Below are positions 36,339-45,951 of a DNA stretch of 64,000 nt, one piece after another. The notes below the pieces were generated by a model that was given only the letters and a program-made list of their open reading frames with translations, had not been told where the DNA came from and did not search any database. Source of the stretch: Pyramidobacter sp. C12-8 (GTDB lineage: Bacteria; Synergistota; Synergistia; Synergistales; Dethiosulfovibrionaceae); the NCBI RefSeq assembly GCF_002007215.1, contig NZ_MUHX01000010.1, positions 1-64,000 on the forward strand, in the 5' to 3' direction. A program made the translations under genes and the position numbers. The stretch's first letter is position 1. Each line of letters opens with the position of its first letter.

Positions 36339-36524
36339 CGACGCATTCCTCCTTTGCAAATAAAAGCCTGCGGCATAATTTCTTATTTTAGCGCAAAGAA
36401 CGCCATTCGTGGCGGATGATTTGAGCGGAAAACAAAAAAATCGTTCCGCGCCGCCGCGCCCGTTTCGTGGTACACTTTGCCCAGAGAATCTTTTCGTCAA
36501 CGGAAAGAAAGGAGCGAGTTATCC

Positions 36525-37940
36525 ATGGATTCCCGCATCGAAAGAGACAGCATGGGCGAGATCGCCGTCCCCGCCGAGCGTCACTGGGGCGCGCAGACGC
36601 AGCGCAGCTACGAGAACTTCCGCATCGGCACGGAGACGATGCCGCGCGGGATCATCGAAGCCTTCCTGATCCTCAAGAAAGCCGCCGCCGCGGCCAACGG
36701 CCGCCTTGGCGCGCTCGACGCCGAAACCGCCGCGGCGATCATGCACGCCGCCGACGAGCTGCTGGCCGGCGGCCGCTGGGACGAATTCCCGCTCAAGGTC
36801 TGGCAGACGGGCAGCGGCACCCAGAGCAACATGAACGTCAACGAAGTGATCGCCCATCTCGCTTCCGAACGTTTGGGGCGGAAGATCCATCCCAACGACC
36901 ACGTCAACCGCAGCCAGAGCAGCAACGACACGTTTCCCACGGCGCTGCACGTCGCCGCCGTGCTGGCCGTGGAAAAGGGAGTGCTTCCCGCGCTGGAAAA
37001 GATGCGCGAGTGCTTGCAGGCCAAGTCGGAACGATACATGGATCTGGTCAAGATCGGCCGCACGCACCTGCAGGACGCCACGCCGCTGACGCTGGGACAG
37101 GAGATCGGCGGCTGGGCGCGCATGCTCGAACGCTGCCAGGCCATGATCATGACCGCCGTCGAGTTCATGAAGGATCTGGCCCTCGGCGGTACGGCCGTGG
37201 GCACCGGCCTGAACGCGCCCGAACAGTTCGGCAGATTCGCGGCGCAGGAGATCGGCGACATCACCGGCGTGGATTTCCGCACCGCGCCCAACAAGTTCCA
37301 CTCGCTCACCAGCCGCGACGAGATCGTGGCGCTGCACGGCGCGCTCAAGGCGCTGGCCGCCGATCTGATGAAGATCGCCAACGACGTGCGCTGGCTCGCT
37401 TCCGGCCCGCGCTGCGGCCTCGGCGAGCTGAAGATCCCCGCGAACGAACCGGGAAGTTCGATCATGCCCGGCAAGGTCAATCCCACCCAGTGCGAGGCCG
37501 TGACCATGGTGGCCGTGCAGGTGATGGGCAACGACGCGGCCGTGGGCTTCGCGGCGTCGCAGGGCAACTTCGAGCTGAACGTGTTTTTGCCCGTGATCGC
37601 CTACAACTTTTTGCAAAGCTGCCGCCTGCTCGGCGACGCGATGAACTCCTTCACCGACCATTGCCTGGCCGGACTGGAGGCCGACGAGGCGCGCATCGCC
37701 GAGAACCTGAGCCGCAGCCTGATGCTGGTCACGGCGCTGGCGCCGAAGATCGGCTACGACAAGGCCGCCGAGATCGCCAAAAAAGCGAACGGCGAAGGCA
37801 CGACGCTGCGCGAAGCGGCGCTGGCGCTTGGGTACCTGTCGGCCAAGGAATTCGACGCGGCCGTCCGTCCCGAGCTGATGGTCGGGCGCCCCGTGAGGGC
37901 CGTGAAGCCGCCCGCCGCGAAATCGGCGGAAAAGGAGTAA
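36525..37940 (+). CDS. fumC: Class II fumarate hydratase FumC
   Basis: The 471-residue enzyme shows [15 protein letters not shown] near 96-110, [31 protein letters not shown] with the catalytic His, and the signature [20 protein letters not shown] near 315-335. TQCEA favours fumarase over aspartase. The enzyme interconverts fumarate and malate, independent of iron-sulphur clusters. ATG 36525 follows AAAGGAG. A C-terminal Lys/Ala tail is slightly longer than usual. Confidence 0.92.
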   Translation: MDSRIERDSMGEIAVPAERHWGAQTQRSYENFRIGTETMPRGIIEAFLILKKAAAAANGRLGALDAETAAAIMHAADELLAGGRWDEFPLKVWQTGSGTQSNMNVNEVIAHLASERLGRKIHPNDHVNRSQSSNDTFPTALHVAAVLAVEKGVLPALEKMRECLQAKSERYMDLVKIGRTHLQDATPLTLGQEIGGWARMLERCQAMIMTAVEFMKDLALGGTAVGTGLNAPEQFGRFAAQEIGDITGVDFRTAPNKFHSLTSRDEIVALHGALKALAADLMKIANDVRWLASGPRCGLGELKIPANEPGSSIMPGKVNPTQCEAVTMVAVQVMGNDAAVGFAASQGNFELNVFLPVIAYNFLQSCRLLGDAMNSFTDHCLAGLEADEARIAENLSRSLMLVTALAPKIGYDKAAEIAKKANGEGTTLREAALALGYLSAKEFDAAVRPELMVGRPVRAVKPPAAKSAEKE

Positions 37941-37947
37941 CCGTCCG

Positions 37948-38778
37948 ATGAGAATTTTTATCAGCGCCGACATGGAAGGCGCCACGGGCGTCACGTCCAT
38001 CGCGCAGTGCGACAGCCGCCGTCCGGAATACGCTTTCGGCTGCAGGATGCAGCAGCGCGACGTGCTCGCGGCGGTGCGCGGCGCTCTGGACGGCGGCGCC
38101 GACGAGGTGATCGTCAACGACGCTCACAGTCACATGACCAATCTGGACATCGGCGAGTGGCCGAAGGGGGCGCGGCTGACCAGCGGCTCGCCCAAAACGC
38201 TGGGCATGATGGAAGGCTTCGACGAGTGCGACGGCATCTTCTTCCTCTGTTACCATGCCATGGCCGGCACGCGGTGCGCGGTGCTGGATCACACCATCGA
38301 TCCGAACGTGGTTTACAGCGTGAAACTGAACGGCCTTGAAGTGGGCGAGATCGGCATCAACGCCGCGGCCGCTTCCGGCAAAAAAATCCCCGTGGCGTTG
38401 GTGACCGGCGACGACGCCGCCTGCTGCGAAGCCCGCGCCCTGTGGGGCGACACAGCCGTCACCGCCGCGGTGAAAAAGGCTCGCGGCCGCCTGGCCGCGA
38501 CCTGCCTGGGACCGGAAGAGACTTACAAGATCATTTACGACGCGGCCATCAAGGCGGCGCAGCTGGTGCGCGGCAAAAAAGCGCCCGTGCTGGACTTCGC
38601 TCCGTCCTGGATCGCCGAGATCGCTTTTCTCAAGACCGCTCAATGCGATGTCGCCGCAACGCTGCCGTTCGTCGAGCGCCTCGACGGCCGCCGCGTCCGC
38701 TTCGGCGGCTCCGACTCCGTGGAAATGCGCCGCTGCGTCAGCGCCGTGCTCGATCTGGCGGGGACCGCGCCATTCTAA
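37948..38778 (+). CDS. M55-family D-aminopeptidase (DppA type)
   Basis: The 276-residue protein has the M55 metal ligands Asp8 and Glu10 in ISADMEGATGV, His60 in NDAHSHM and His103 in CYHAMAG. These decameric zinc enzymes release N-terminal D-amino acids or hydrolyse related substrates. It follows fumC by 7 bases and is probably co-transcribed. It should not be confused with the DppA binding protein at 19.5-21 kb. Confidence 0.88.
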   Translation: MRIFISADMEGATGVTSIAQCDSRRPEYAFGCRMQQRDVLAAVRGALDGGADEVIVNDAHSHMTNLDIGEWPKGARLTSGSPKTLGMMEGFDECDGIFFLCYHAMAGTRCAVLDHTIDPNVVYSVKLNGLEVGEIGINAAAASGKKIPVALVTGDDAACCEARALWGDTAVTAAVKKARGRLAATCLGPEETYKIIYDAAIKAAQLVRGKKAPVLDFAPSWIAEIAFLKTAQCDVAATLPFVERLDGRRVRFGGSDSVEMRRCVSAVLDLAGTAPF

Positions 38779-38969
38779 CGCTGAAAGTATGGGCCGATTC
38801 CGTCCGCGGCGACGGGATCGGCTTTTTGCAGCCCATGAGATTCTGGGACAGGAGGCCGAAAAAACGTCGTTCCGCGCTGCAATAAGCCGTCAGCTTTTGT
38901 TCGGCGCGGCGCCCTTGTGTTCGAATTTTTGATGAAGAAACAGCGCGACAATCTTTGGGGGGATGGCAA

Positions 38970-40454
38970 TTGAAGACAGACTATGACGTGGTCGTCGTCG
39001 GAGGCGGCGTGGTGGGGTGCGCCGTGGCGCGGGGGCTGGCGCAGTATCGCATCGGCGCCTGTCTCGTCGAACGCGAGCTTGACGTGTCGCTCGGCACAAG
39101 CTGCCGCAACAGCGGCGTGCTCCACTCGGGCATCAACTACAAGCCGGGCACGCTCCGCGCTGAACTGGCCGTGCGCGGCAACGCCATGATGGACGATCTG
39201 TGCCGCGACTTGAAGGTGAAAATCCGGCGCATCGGCAAGCTGACAGTCGCCCTTGACAGAGACGATCTGCCCGGCATCGAACGTCTTCACGCTCAGGGGC
39301 AGGCCAACGGCGTGCCGGGCCTGGAGATCATCGGTCCGGCGCGCATGCGTCAGATCCAGCCCGACGTACAGGGGATCGCGGCGCTGTGGTCGCCGACCAG
39401 CGCGATCATCTCGCCTTACGGCCTGACGATCGCCCTCGCCGAAAACGCCAAGGCCAACGGCGTCGACATCCGTCTCGATTGGCCGGTGGCGAACGTGAAC
39501 GTGCTGCCGCAGGGGCGCGGCTTTGAAGTGAGAAACGATCGCGGCGACATGCTCACCTGCCGAGTGCTGGTGAATGCGGCGGGACTTTTTGCGGCGAAAA
39601 TCTGCGAGATGGTGGGCATCGGGGATTATCGCATTTATCCCTGCCGCGGCGAATACTATGTGCTCGACAAGCGCCTCGGCGGTTCGTTGCGCACGCTGAT
39701 CTACCCCACGCCGAATCCGAAAAATCCCGGCCTGGGCATTCACCTGACGCCGACGGTGGACGGCAATATCCTTATCGGGCCGAGCGCCGATTATCAGGAT
39801 TCGCCTCGCTGGACCGGAAACGAAGCGCCGGTCATGGCGTCGCTGCGTGACGAAGGGCTCAAGCTGTTGCCCGACATCCACGTGTCCGATTATATCCGTA
39901 CGTTCGCCGGCCTGCGCGCCAAGCGGACGCCGCCGGAAGTCGGCGGCAACGCCGATTTCGTGATCGAGGACCGCCCTGACGTGAAAGGCTTCATCAACGT
40001 GCTCGGCATCGAGAGCCCGGGGCTGACCAGTTCTCCTGCGATCGCGGAGATGGTGCTCGGTTTTGTGGGAAATCATCTGGAACTGCGGCGCACCCCGGAT
40101 TTCAACGGCGCACGTCCTGGCAACGCTCTGTCGTTCAGCGAGCGCAGTCCCGAGGAACGCGCCGACATGATCGCTGCGGATCCGGATTACGGCGAAATGA
40201 TCTGTCGCTGCGAGGGCGTCAGCAAACGCGAAGTGCTGGACGCGCTCGACAATCCGCTGGGCGCGCGAGCCTTCGTCAGCCTCAAGTACCGTTCCCGCGT
40301 CTCCATGGGGCGATGCCAGGGCGGCTTCTGTTTTCCCCGTATCGTCCGCCTGCTGCGCGAGGAGTTCGATTGGGAGTGGGAGGACTTTGTGGATCACAGC
40401 GCTGCGTCCGCCATGTTTTCAGGCTGTGCGCTCGGCGGGGGTGAAGACCGGTGA
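38970..40454 (+). CDS. glpA: Anaerobic glycerol-3-phosphate dehydrogenase-like flavoprotein (GlpA type)
   Basis: The 494-residue protein has an FAD-binding Rossmann start (DVVVVGGGVVGCAVARGLAQ), a DAO-type core (SCRNSGVLHSGINY near 47-60) and a C-terminal BFD-like [2Fe-2S] domain with CxC (ICRCEG, near 410) and CxxxxC (RCQGGFC) motifs. In many anaerobes this form starts a three-gene set with an NAD(P)/FAD oxidoreductase and a DUF1667 protein, as here. TTG 38970 with a GGGGGGATGG site 7 bases upstream is the likely start. Substrate could be glycerol-3-phosphate or another 2-hydroxy acid. Confidence 0.82.
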   Translation: MKTDYDVVVVGGGVVGCAVARGLAQYRIGACLVERELDVSLGTSCRNSGVLHSGINYKPGTLRAELAVRGNAMMDDLCRDLKVKIRRIGKLTVALDRDDLPGIERLHAQGQANGVPGLEIIGPARMRQIQPDVQGIAALWSPTSAIISPYGLTIALAENAKANGVDIRLDWPVANVNVLPQGRGFEVRNDRGDMLTCRVLVNAAGLFAAKICEMVGIGDYRIYPCRGEYYVLDKRLGGSLRTLIYPTPNPKNPGLGIHLTPTVDGNILIGPSADYQDSPRWTGNEAPVMASLRDEGLKLLPDIHVSDYIRTFAGLRAKRTPPEVGGNADFVIEDRPDVKGFINVLGIESPGLTSSPAIAEMVLGFVGNHLELRRTPDFNGARPGNALSFSERSPEERADMIAADPDYGEMICRCEGVSKREVLDALDNPLGARAFVSLKYRSRVSMGRCQGGFCFPRIVRLLREEFDWEWEDFVDHSAASAMFSGCALGGGEDR

Positions 40455-41692
40455 TCGGGGAAAGACACTGCGGCGTCGCCGTGATCGGCGGCGGTCCCGC
40501 CGGCCTGGCGGCGGCCATCTCGGCCTGCGAGGCCGGTTGCCGCGACGTGGTACTGGTCGAGCGCGACCGGCTCTTGGGCGGTATTCTCAATCAGTGTATC
40601 CATGACGGTTTCGGCCTGCATCGTTTCGGCGAGGCCATGACCGGTCCCGAGTACGCCCAGCGCGACATCGACCGCTTCGGCGAATTGGGGCTCGAGGCCA
40701 TGACCGAGTCGATGGTATTGGAACTTTCGAAGGAGCGCGAGCTGCTCGTCAGCCGTCGCGGCGAGATGGTCCGACTCAGAGCGGACGCCGTCGTGCTGGC
40801 CATGGGGTGCCGCGAGCGCCCGCGCGGCGCTCTGTCGATCCCCGGCACGCGCCCGGCGGGCATTTACACGGCCGGGGCCGCGCAGAATCTTGTCAATCTC
40901 GAAAACCTGATGCCCGGCAAAAAGATCTGCATCCTCGGCTCCGGCGATATCGGCCTGATCATGGCACGCCGCATGACCTTGGAGGGAGCCGGCGTCGAGG
41001 CGGTTTTCGAACTGCTGCCCTACTCAAGCGGCCTGCCGCGCAACATCCAGCAATGTCTGAACGATTACGGCATTCCCCTTTATCTGAGCACGACCGTGAC
41101 CGATATTGTCGGCGACGACCGCCTCGAAGCCGTGCAGGTGTCGCGGGTGGACGAAAAACGCCGCCCCATCCCCGGTACGGAGCGGATTTTCGAGTGCGAT
41201 ACTCTGTTGCTGTCCGTCGGGCTGATCCCCGAAAACGAACTGACGCGCATGGCCGGCATCGAAATGAATCCTGCGACCGGCGGTGCGGCGGTGGATGACG
41301 ACTTTATGACCAGCGTTCCCGGCATTTTCTCGTGCGGCAACGTGCTGCACGTGCACGATCTGGTGGATTGGGTCTCTCTGGAGGCGGCCGAAGCGGGGGC
41401 GCGCGCGGCGGCTTATGCTCTCGGACGATCTCCTTGCAGAGAGAGCATCGTCGTTCGTCCCGGCGCCGGCGTGCGTTACACTACGCCTTCGCGGATCAGC
41501 GGCGAAAAAGACGTGTCCATTGCGTTCCGTCTCGTCTCTCCCGGCCGTGACCGCTGTCTCGTCGTGAGCGCCGATGGCCGTGAGATCCTGCGCGAAAAAC
41601 GGGTGCGCCTTCATCCGGCCGTGATGGAACATCTCGGAGTCAGGGCCGCTGATCTGAAGGGCTGCTGCAGTTTGGAGGTGTCGGTGCAGTGA
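40451..41692 (+). CDS. FAD-dependent pyridine nucleotide oxidoreductase of the glpA operon
   Basis: The 413-residue protein has an N-terminal GGGPAGLAAAISACEAG dinucleotide fold, a CREN-like MGCRERPRG turn near 118-126, a second Rossmann GSGDIGLIMARRM near 160-172, and a PGIFSCGNVLHVHD FAD C-terminal motif near 300. Such partners pass electrons between NAD(H) and GlpA-type subunits. GTG 40451 overlaps the previous stop by 4 bases. It ends with an overlap to the DUF1667 gene, giving a tightly coupled operon. Confidence 0.82.
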   Translation: MIGERHCGVAVIGGGPAGLAAAISACEAGCRDVVLVERDRLLGGILNQCIHDGFGLHRFGEAMTGPEYAQRDIDRFGELGLEAMTESMVLELSKERELLVSRRGEMVRLRADAVVLAMGCRERPRGALSIPGTRPAGIYTAGAAQNLVNLENLMPGKKICILGSGDIGLIMARRMTLEGAGVEAVFELLPYSSGLPRNIQQCLNDYGIPLYLSTTVTDIVGDDRLEAVQVSRVDEKRRPIPGTERIFECDTLLLSVGLIPENELTRMAGIEMNPATGGAAVDDDFMTSVPGIFSCGNVLHVHDLVDWVSLEAAEAGARAAAYALGRSPCRESIVVRPGAGVRYTTPSRISGEKDVSIAFRLVSPGRDRCLVVSADGREILREKRVRLHPAVMEHLGVRAADLKGCCSLEVSVQ

Positions 41693-42069
41693 GCGAACGC
41701 CGCGAATATACTTGTATCGTCTGTCCCAATGGCTGTCCTCTGCAAGTCGAGACGAGCGGCGGCGAAAAAGCGAAGCTTGTTTCGGTGACGGGCAATCTGT
41801 GTCCGCGCGGCGCCAGATGGGCGAAGCAGGAAGTGGAGGACCCGCGCCGTACCATTGCCACGAACGTGCTGGTGGAGGGCGGCACGCTGCCCGTGGCGAG
41901 CGTGCGCACGCTTGATGCCGTCCCGTTGAAGGACATCATGGCCGTGCGCGAAAGCCTGAAAGGAATCGTGCTCCATGCGCCGGTCCGGGCGGGCGACATC
42001 GTGGCCGATCATCCGGCCGGAGTCCCTTGCCGCGTCGCCGTCACGCGCCATGTGCCTCGCAAGGGCTGA
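41689..42069 (+). CDS. DUF1667 protein, third subunit of the glpA operon
   Basis: The 126-residue protein contains a CIVCPNGCPL motif (three Cys, about 9-18) and a fourth Cys in NLCPRGARW near 44, arranged like a [4Fe-4S] ligand set. DUF1667 proteins are found with GlpA/FAD oxidoreductase pairs. GTG 41689 overlaps the upstream stop by 4 bases. A terminator follows at 42101. Confidence 0.8.
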   Translation: MSERREYTCIVCPNGCPLQVETSGGEKAKLVSVTGNLCPRGARWAKQEVEDPRRTIATNVLVEGGTLPVASVRTLDAVPLKDIMAVRESLKGIVLHAPVRAGDIVADHPAGVPCRVAVTRHVPRKG

Positions 42070-42100
42070 TTTTTCGTGATGAAATAGAATTTATGAAGTA

Positions 42101-42145
42101 AGGGGCTTGCGAAAATTCCGGATGGATTTCGCGAGCCCCTTTGTA
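42101..42145 (+). terminator. Rho-independent terminator of the glpA-type operon
   Basis: aggggcttgcgaaa (42101-42114) pairs with tttcgcgagcccct (42128-42141) with one mismatch, followed by ttgtatt. Confidence 0.75.
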
Positions 42146-42374
42146 TTCGCACCGGTTGATTCTAAACTCTTGATAAAAAAACTTAACATGGCCCGCTGGC
42201 CCCCCGAGGGCGCTCTGGCGCTCAGGACGATCTCGCCTGCGGCGCAGTTCGTGGTGCGGATCTCCCTCGAGGCGCTCTCCCTGCCCAGCGTTTCAATCAA
42301 GAAGGAGTACAAGATTTTTGGAAGGCGGGGCGGCGGATTTGTCATTGAACACGACGCAAGAAATCCCGTTCTTA

Positions 42375-42403
42375 TTGACAGGAAAGAAATCAGTTGTTAG
42401 AAT
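42375..42403 (+). promoter_or_regulatory. Consensus sigma-70 promoter upstream of feoA
   Basis: TTGACA (42375-42380), exactly 17 bases, TAGAAT (42398-42403). The same two hexamers and spacing occur in the promoter of the tRNA cluster at 58,406. Transcription would start near 42410 and read toward feoA. Confidence 0.75.
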
Positions 42404-42408
42404 CTCGG

Positions 42409-42426
42409 TAAGTTATGTATAACTAA
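42409..42426. promoter_or_regulatory. Palindromic operator candidate overlapping the feo start point
   Basis: TAAGTTATGTATAACTAA is an inverted repeat (core agttat/ataact, 2-base centre) lying 5 bases after the -10 hexamer, across the predicted start. The position suits a repressor; its TTAG-like ends on the complementary strand recall DtxR/IdeR-type boxes, so iron control is a plausible but unproven reading. Confidence 0.45.
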
Positions 42427-42800
42427 CTCATGTCGGATTCCTGATGATTCCGGAAAGCGGTGGATGCTTTGTTCCGAATTCAGTTGATTGCCATCGGTAC
42501 GGTCAAGCGAGCGACTGCCGCGGAACGAAAAAGACTCATCGAGCGTGGGCTCGCTGCACGGAACGGGATCGCGCTTCTGTGACGATGATGCGCCTGTTTT
42601 GAACAGAAAAATGCATCGGCTCTGAAGCATTGCATCGTGAGAAAGCAGGAAAAAGACAAAGAACAAGAGATCCGCCGTCGATAAGTTCCATTAAGAATTC
42701 AGTAAGAATACGAATGTGCGCATGCGGAGACCCAGTGCAGGATCCGAGACGGGAAGGTCTCTCCGAAAAACGAATGCCGCGCAGTCTCAGGAGGTTTCCC

Positions 42801-43034
42801 ATGTTCCCTCTCTCTTTGGCGCCGCTGAACGTCGATCTGAAAATCGTCAATCCCGGCGGCGACGCAAGAATGTCCAAGCGCCTCGAAAGCCTGGGATTGA
42901 GCGAAGGCAGCATCCTCACCCTTCTGCAGGAACGGGACGGCGACGTCATCGTCCGGCCGGCGGGAGGCGCGAGCAGCCTGGCGCTGGACCAAAACGTCGC
43001 CGCGCGCCTGATGGTGACCGTGAACGACTCGTAA
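42801..43034 (+). CDS. feoA: Ferrous iron transport protein FeoA (first copy)
   Basis: A 77-residue SH3-like protein with the FeoA pattern: MSKRLESLGLSEGSILTLLQ (about 24-43) and RLMVTVND at the end. FeoA is thought to regulate or assemble FeoB. ATG 42801 has a strong AGGAGG 6 bases upstream. It is 88 bases ahead of the second copy. The two copies share only the general FeoA pattern, so they are not a recent duplication. Confidence 0.82.
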   Translation: MFPLSLAPLNVDLKIVNPGGDARMSKRLESLGLSEGSILTLLQERDGDVIVRPAGGASSLALDQNVAARLMVTVNDS

Positions 43035-43122
43035 TTTTTCGCGGGGCCGGCGGGAAGATGGACCGCGTGCGCGGCGGAAATTCCGAACGCACGCTTTTAC
43101 TGTTTCGAGAGAGGTGCAGACG

Positions 43123-43356
43123 ATGAACGAAACGACGTTGGCGGAACTGGCTCCGGGAGAATCGGGGCGAATCGTGAAGATCGAGGGCAAAGGGATCCTC
43201 GCCCAGAGGCTGGTGGACATGGGGCTGTATCCCGGCGTCGCCGCGAAGGTCGTCCGCCGCGCGCCCCTCGGCGACCCGATCGAGGTGGACGCCGAAGGCG
43301 CGCTGGTCAATCTGCGCCGCGAAGAAGCGCGTTTCGTGAAAGTGAAAAAACTCTGA
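43123..43356 (+). CDS. feoA: Ferrous iron transport protein FeoA (second copy)
   Basis: A 77-residue SH3-like protein: LAELAPGESGRIVKIEG, QRLVDMGLYPGVAAKVVR, GDPIEVDAEGALVNLRREEA. This is closer to the FeoA consensus than the first copy. Its stop overlaps the feoB start (TGATG-type, 1-base overlap). ATG 43123 follows GAGAGGTG. FeoA acts on the cytoplasmic face with FeoB. Confidence 0.88.
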   Translation: MNETTLAELAPGESGRIVKIEGKGILAQRLVDMGLYPGVAAKVVRRAPLGDPIEVDAEGALVNLRREEARFVKVKKL

Positions 43357-45860
43357 TGGCAAAGAAGATCATCGCCCTCGCGGGACAGCCGAACTGCGGC
43401 AAATCGACCGTCTTCAACAGCCTGACGGGAGCGAAACAGTTCGTGGCCAATTATCCCGGCGTCACCGTCGACAAGATGATGGGCTGGTATAAACGAAACG
43501 GCGAAGACGTGGAAGTCATCGACCTTCCCGGCACGTACAGCCTGACCTCCTATTCCCCCGAAGAGCGCGTCACGCGCGACGTGCTCCTCCACGAGCCGCT
43601 TTCCGCCGTCGTGAACGTCATGGACGCCGCCAACCTGAAGCGCAGCCTGTACCTGACGCTCCAGCTTCTGGAGATGGAGATCCCCCTCATTCTCGACCTG
43701 AACATGATGGACGTGGCCGAAAAGCTGGGCGTCTCCATCGACGTTCCGGGACTTTCGCGGGAACTCGGCGCGCCGGTCGTGACGACGGCCATCACCCAGG
43801 GGCGCGGCCGCGAAGATCTGCTGCAGGCCGTCGCCGACATGTCGCAGTCCGGCGTCCGCGCCAGCCTCGCCGTTTGCGAGCTCTATCCCGACCTGAAAGA
43901 CGCCCTGGACGATCTGGAGGGCCTGTTGAACCGCGAAGAGAGTCTGAAGGGCGCCTTCCCCATTTCGTGGCTCGCCGTCAAACTGATGGAAGGGGATCCC
44001 GCCGTCGCCGCGCTGCTGCGCGGCAAAGCGAAAGGGAGCGCGTCCGTCCTTGCGCGGGCGGAAGAATGGCGCGCGCGGTTCGAGCGGGAAAAGGGCGTGA
44101 GCGCCGACATCTACGTTTCAGGCCAGCGCAGCCGCCGGGCGGCGGCCATCGCCAAACGCCTCGCGGCCAAAAAGGAGGCCGCGAAAGCGCCGCTCTCCGA
44201 GCGCATTGACCGGGCCGTCTGCAACAAGTTCTTCGGCCCCGTCTTTCTGCTTTTCGTCATTTACGGATTCTATTACCTTTCCTTTATCCAGGGCTACAAT
44301 CTCACCCACTACACATGGCCCGTCCTCGCCGGCGTCCGCAGCTTTGCGGAACGTATCCTTCCCCAGCCCGGGCTCATAGACGTTCCCATCGTGCGGGAAT
44401 TCGTGCTCTGGATCGTGGATAACCTGAACGCGCTCTTCAACTACATCCCGATCTTCTTCATCCTCTTCGCGCTCATCGCCGTGCTGGAGGACAGCGGCTA
44501 CATGCCGCGCATCGCGTTCGTCCTGGACCGTATCCTCAGCCGCTTCGGGCTGCACGGGCAGTCAACGCTGCCGATGATCCTCGGCGGCGTGGTCCTGGGC
44601 GGCTGCGCCGTTCCGGCGGTCATGGCCACCAAGGGAATCCCCGACGAAAAGTCGAAGCTGGCGACGATCCTGACGCTCCCCATGCTCAACTGTCAGGCCA
44701 AGCTGCCCTTGTACTTCCTGCTCATCGGCATCTACTTCAACGAGACGGTGCATCTGCCCCTGCTGGGGAACGTCAACCAGCAGGCCATCGTCATCGTCTT
44801 CATTCAGACGATCAGCCTGCTCTTCGTGCTGCCCATCGCCAAGATCCTTTCAATGACGGTGCTGAAGCACAAGGAAACGGCGCCGTTCATCATGGAGATG
44901 CCGCCCTATCACATCCCCACGCTTCGCGGCGTTTTAGGGCGGGCGGTCGAGCGGATCTGGCTGTACGTCCGCAAGATTACCACCGTCGTCGCTGCGGTCG
45001 CCGTGGTCCTCTTCGTCCTGCTGCGCTTCCCCGGCCTGTCCCCGGAACGCGAAGCCCATTACGAGGCGGAGAAAGACCGGGCCGTCCAAGTTTTTCTCGA
45101 TGCGGCGAAGAACAAAAAATTCGGACGAAATCTCACGAACGAAGACGATGTCCTCAACCTGATCCTCTACCAGCAGGGTTACCGGGAATTACTCAAGTCC
45201 GGGGCCTCCGCCGAGAAGAAAAGGGCCTACGGACTCACGAATCCCGACTTTTTCGAGATCATCCAGAACAGGAAGGATCCTGAAGCGAAGGCGCTCGAAA
45301 AGGAGCTCAAAAAGCTGATCGTTTTCCGAACGAACGCGCTGACGGCCATCCGCAAGGAACGCATCGACAACAGCCTGCTCGGCAAGGCCGGCCGCGCGCT
45401 GGAACCTATTTCACGCTACGCCGGCTTCAACTGGCGCGTCAACGTCGCCGTGCTCAGCACCCTGGCGGCCAAGGAGAACAGCGTCTCCACGCTGGGCGCC
45501 CTTTACATCAAGGAAGCGGACGACGGCGAAGCGAAGAACGCCGACACGCTGGAACAGCGTATGAAACGGCAGGAGGAAGACCTCACGCCGCTGCACGCGA
45601 TGGCTCTGATGCTCTTCATGGTGCTCTGTCCGCCCTGTCTGCCCACGATCATGGCCATCCGCGTGCAGACCGGCTCCACCAAATGGATGCTCTTCGCCTT
45701 TTTCGTGCCGCTCATTCTCGGGCTGCTCGCCGCCGTGCTCGTTTTTTCCGGCGGCTCCGCCCTCGGCCTGACCGGATTTCAGGCGATGTGGATCTTCTAC
45801 CTGATCCCGCTGACCCTGACGATCCTGCTGGGGCTGATCAAGACCAAGAGGACCTATTGA
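43356..45860 (+). CDS. feoB: Ferrous iron transporter FeoB
   Basis: The 834-residue protein has an N-terminal GTPase domain with G1 GQPNCGKST (about 9-17), G3 DLPGTYSLTSYSPEE and a divergent G4. A helical GDI domain follows, then a polytopic membrane region with two Gate motifs (GGVVLGGCAVPAVMATKG near 408-425 with the conserved Cys; and the second near 770 with LCPPCLPT). FeoB imports Fe(II) under anoxic conditions. A cytoplasmic-looking charged insertion near 565-660 is longer than in E. coli. No FeoC gene is adjacent. Confidence 0.93.
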   Translation: MAKKIIALAGQPNCGKSTVFNSLTGAKQFVANYPGVTVDKMMGWYKRNGEDVEVIDLPGTYSLTSYSPEERVTRDVLLHEPLSAVVNVMDAANLKRSLYLTLQLLEMEIPLILDLNMMDVAEKLGVSIDVPGLSRELGAPVVTTAITQGRGREDLLQAVADMSQSGVRASLAVCELYPDLKDALDDLEGLLNREESLKGAFPISWLAVKLMEGDPAVAALLRGKAKGSASVLARAEEWRARFEREKGVSADIYVSGQRSRRAAAIAKRLAAKKEAAKAPLSERIDRAVCNKFFGPVFLLFVIYGFYYLSFIQGYNLTHYTWPVLAGVRSFAERILPQPGLIDVPIVREFVLWIVDNLNALFNYIPIFFILFALIAVLEDSGYMPRIAFVLDRILSRFGLHGQSTLPMILGGVVLGGCAVPAVMATKGIPDEKSKLATILTLPMLNCQAKLPLYFLLIGIYFNETVHLPLLGNVNQQAIVIVFIQTISLLFVLPIAKILSMTVLKHKETAPFIMEMPPYHIPTLRGVLGRAVERIWLYVRKITTVVAAVAVVLFVLLRFPGLSPEREAHYEAEKDRAVQVFLDAAKNKKFGRNLTNEDDVLNLILYQQGYRELLKSGASAEKKRAYGLTNPDFFEIIQNRKDPEAKALEKELKKLIVFRTNALTAIRKERIDNSLLGKAGRALEPISRYAGFNWRVNVAVLSTLAAKENSVSTLGALYIKEADDGEAKNADTLEQRMKRQEEDLTPLHAMALMLFMVLCPPCLPTIMAIRVQTGSTKWMLFAFFVPLILGLLAAVLVFSGGSALGLTGFQAMWIFYLIPLTLTILLGLIKTKRTY

Positions 45861-45951
45861 CCTGTCCCGAAAAGGCGCGCATATACTGCGGCAGACTGCG
45901 GCATTCCCCGCCGCTGGACTGACATACAAAATTCAAACGGAGGTTTTGAGG

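Larger units (their letters stand above)
42146..42800. other. Spacer with a possible gene remnant, then the feo promoter and long leader
   Basis: About 655 bases. The part 42185-42340 has gene-like base composition; on the minus strand it reads an open stretch with ETLGRESASREIRTTN and SARAPSGGQRAM, possibly a leftover fragment. From 42375 a perfect promoter and a palindrome (separate entries) start a leader of about 390 bases to feoA, in which I find no convincing gene but several small hairpins (for example gagc/gctc near 42541-42553 and aatgc/gcatt near 42612-42631). Confidence 0.45.
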
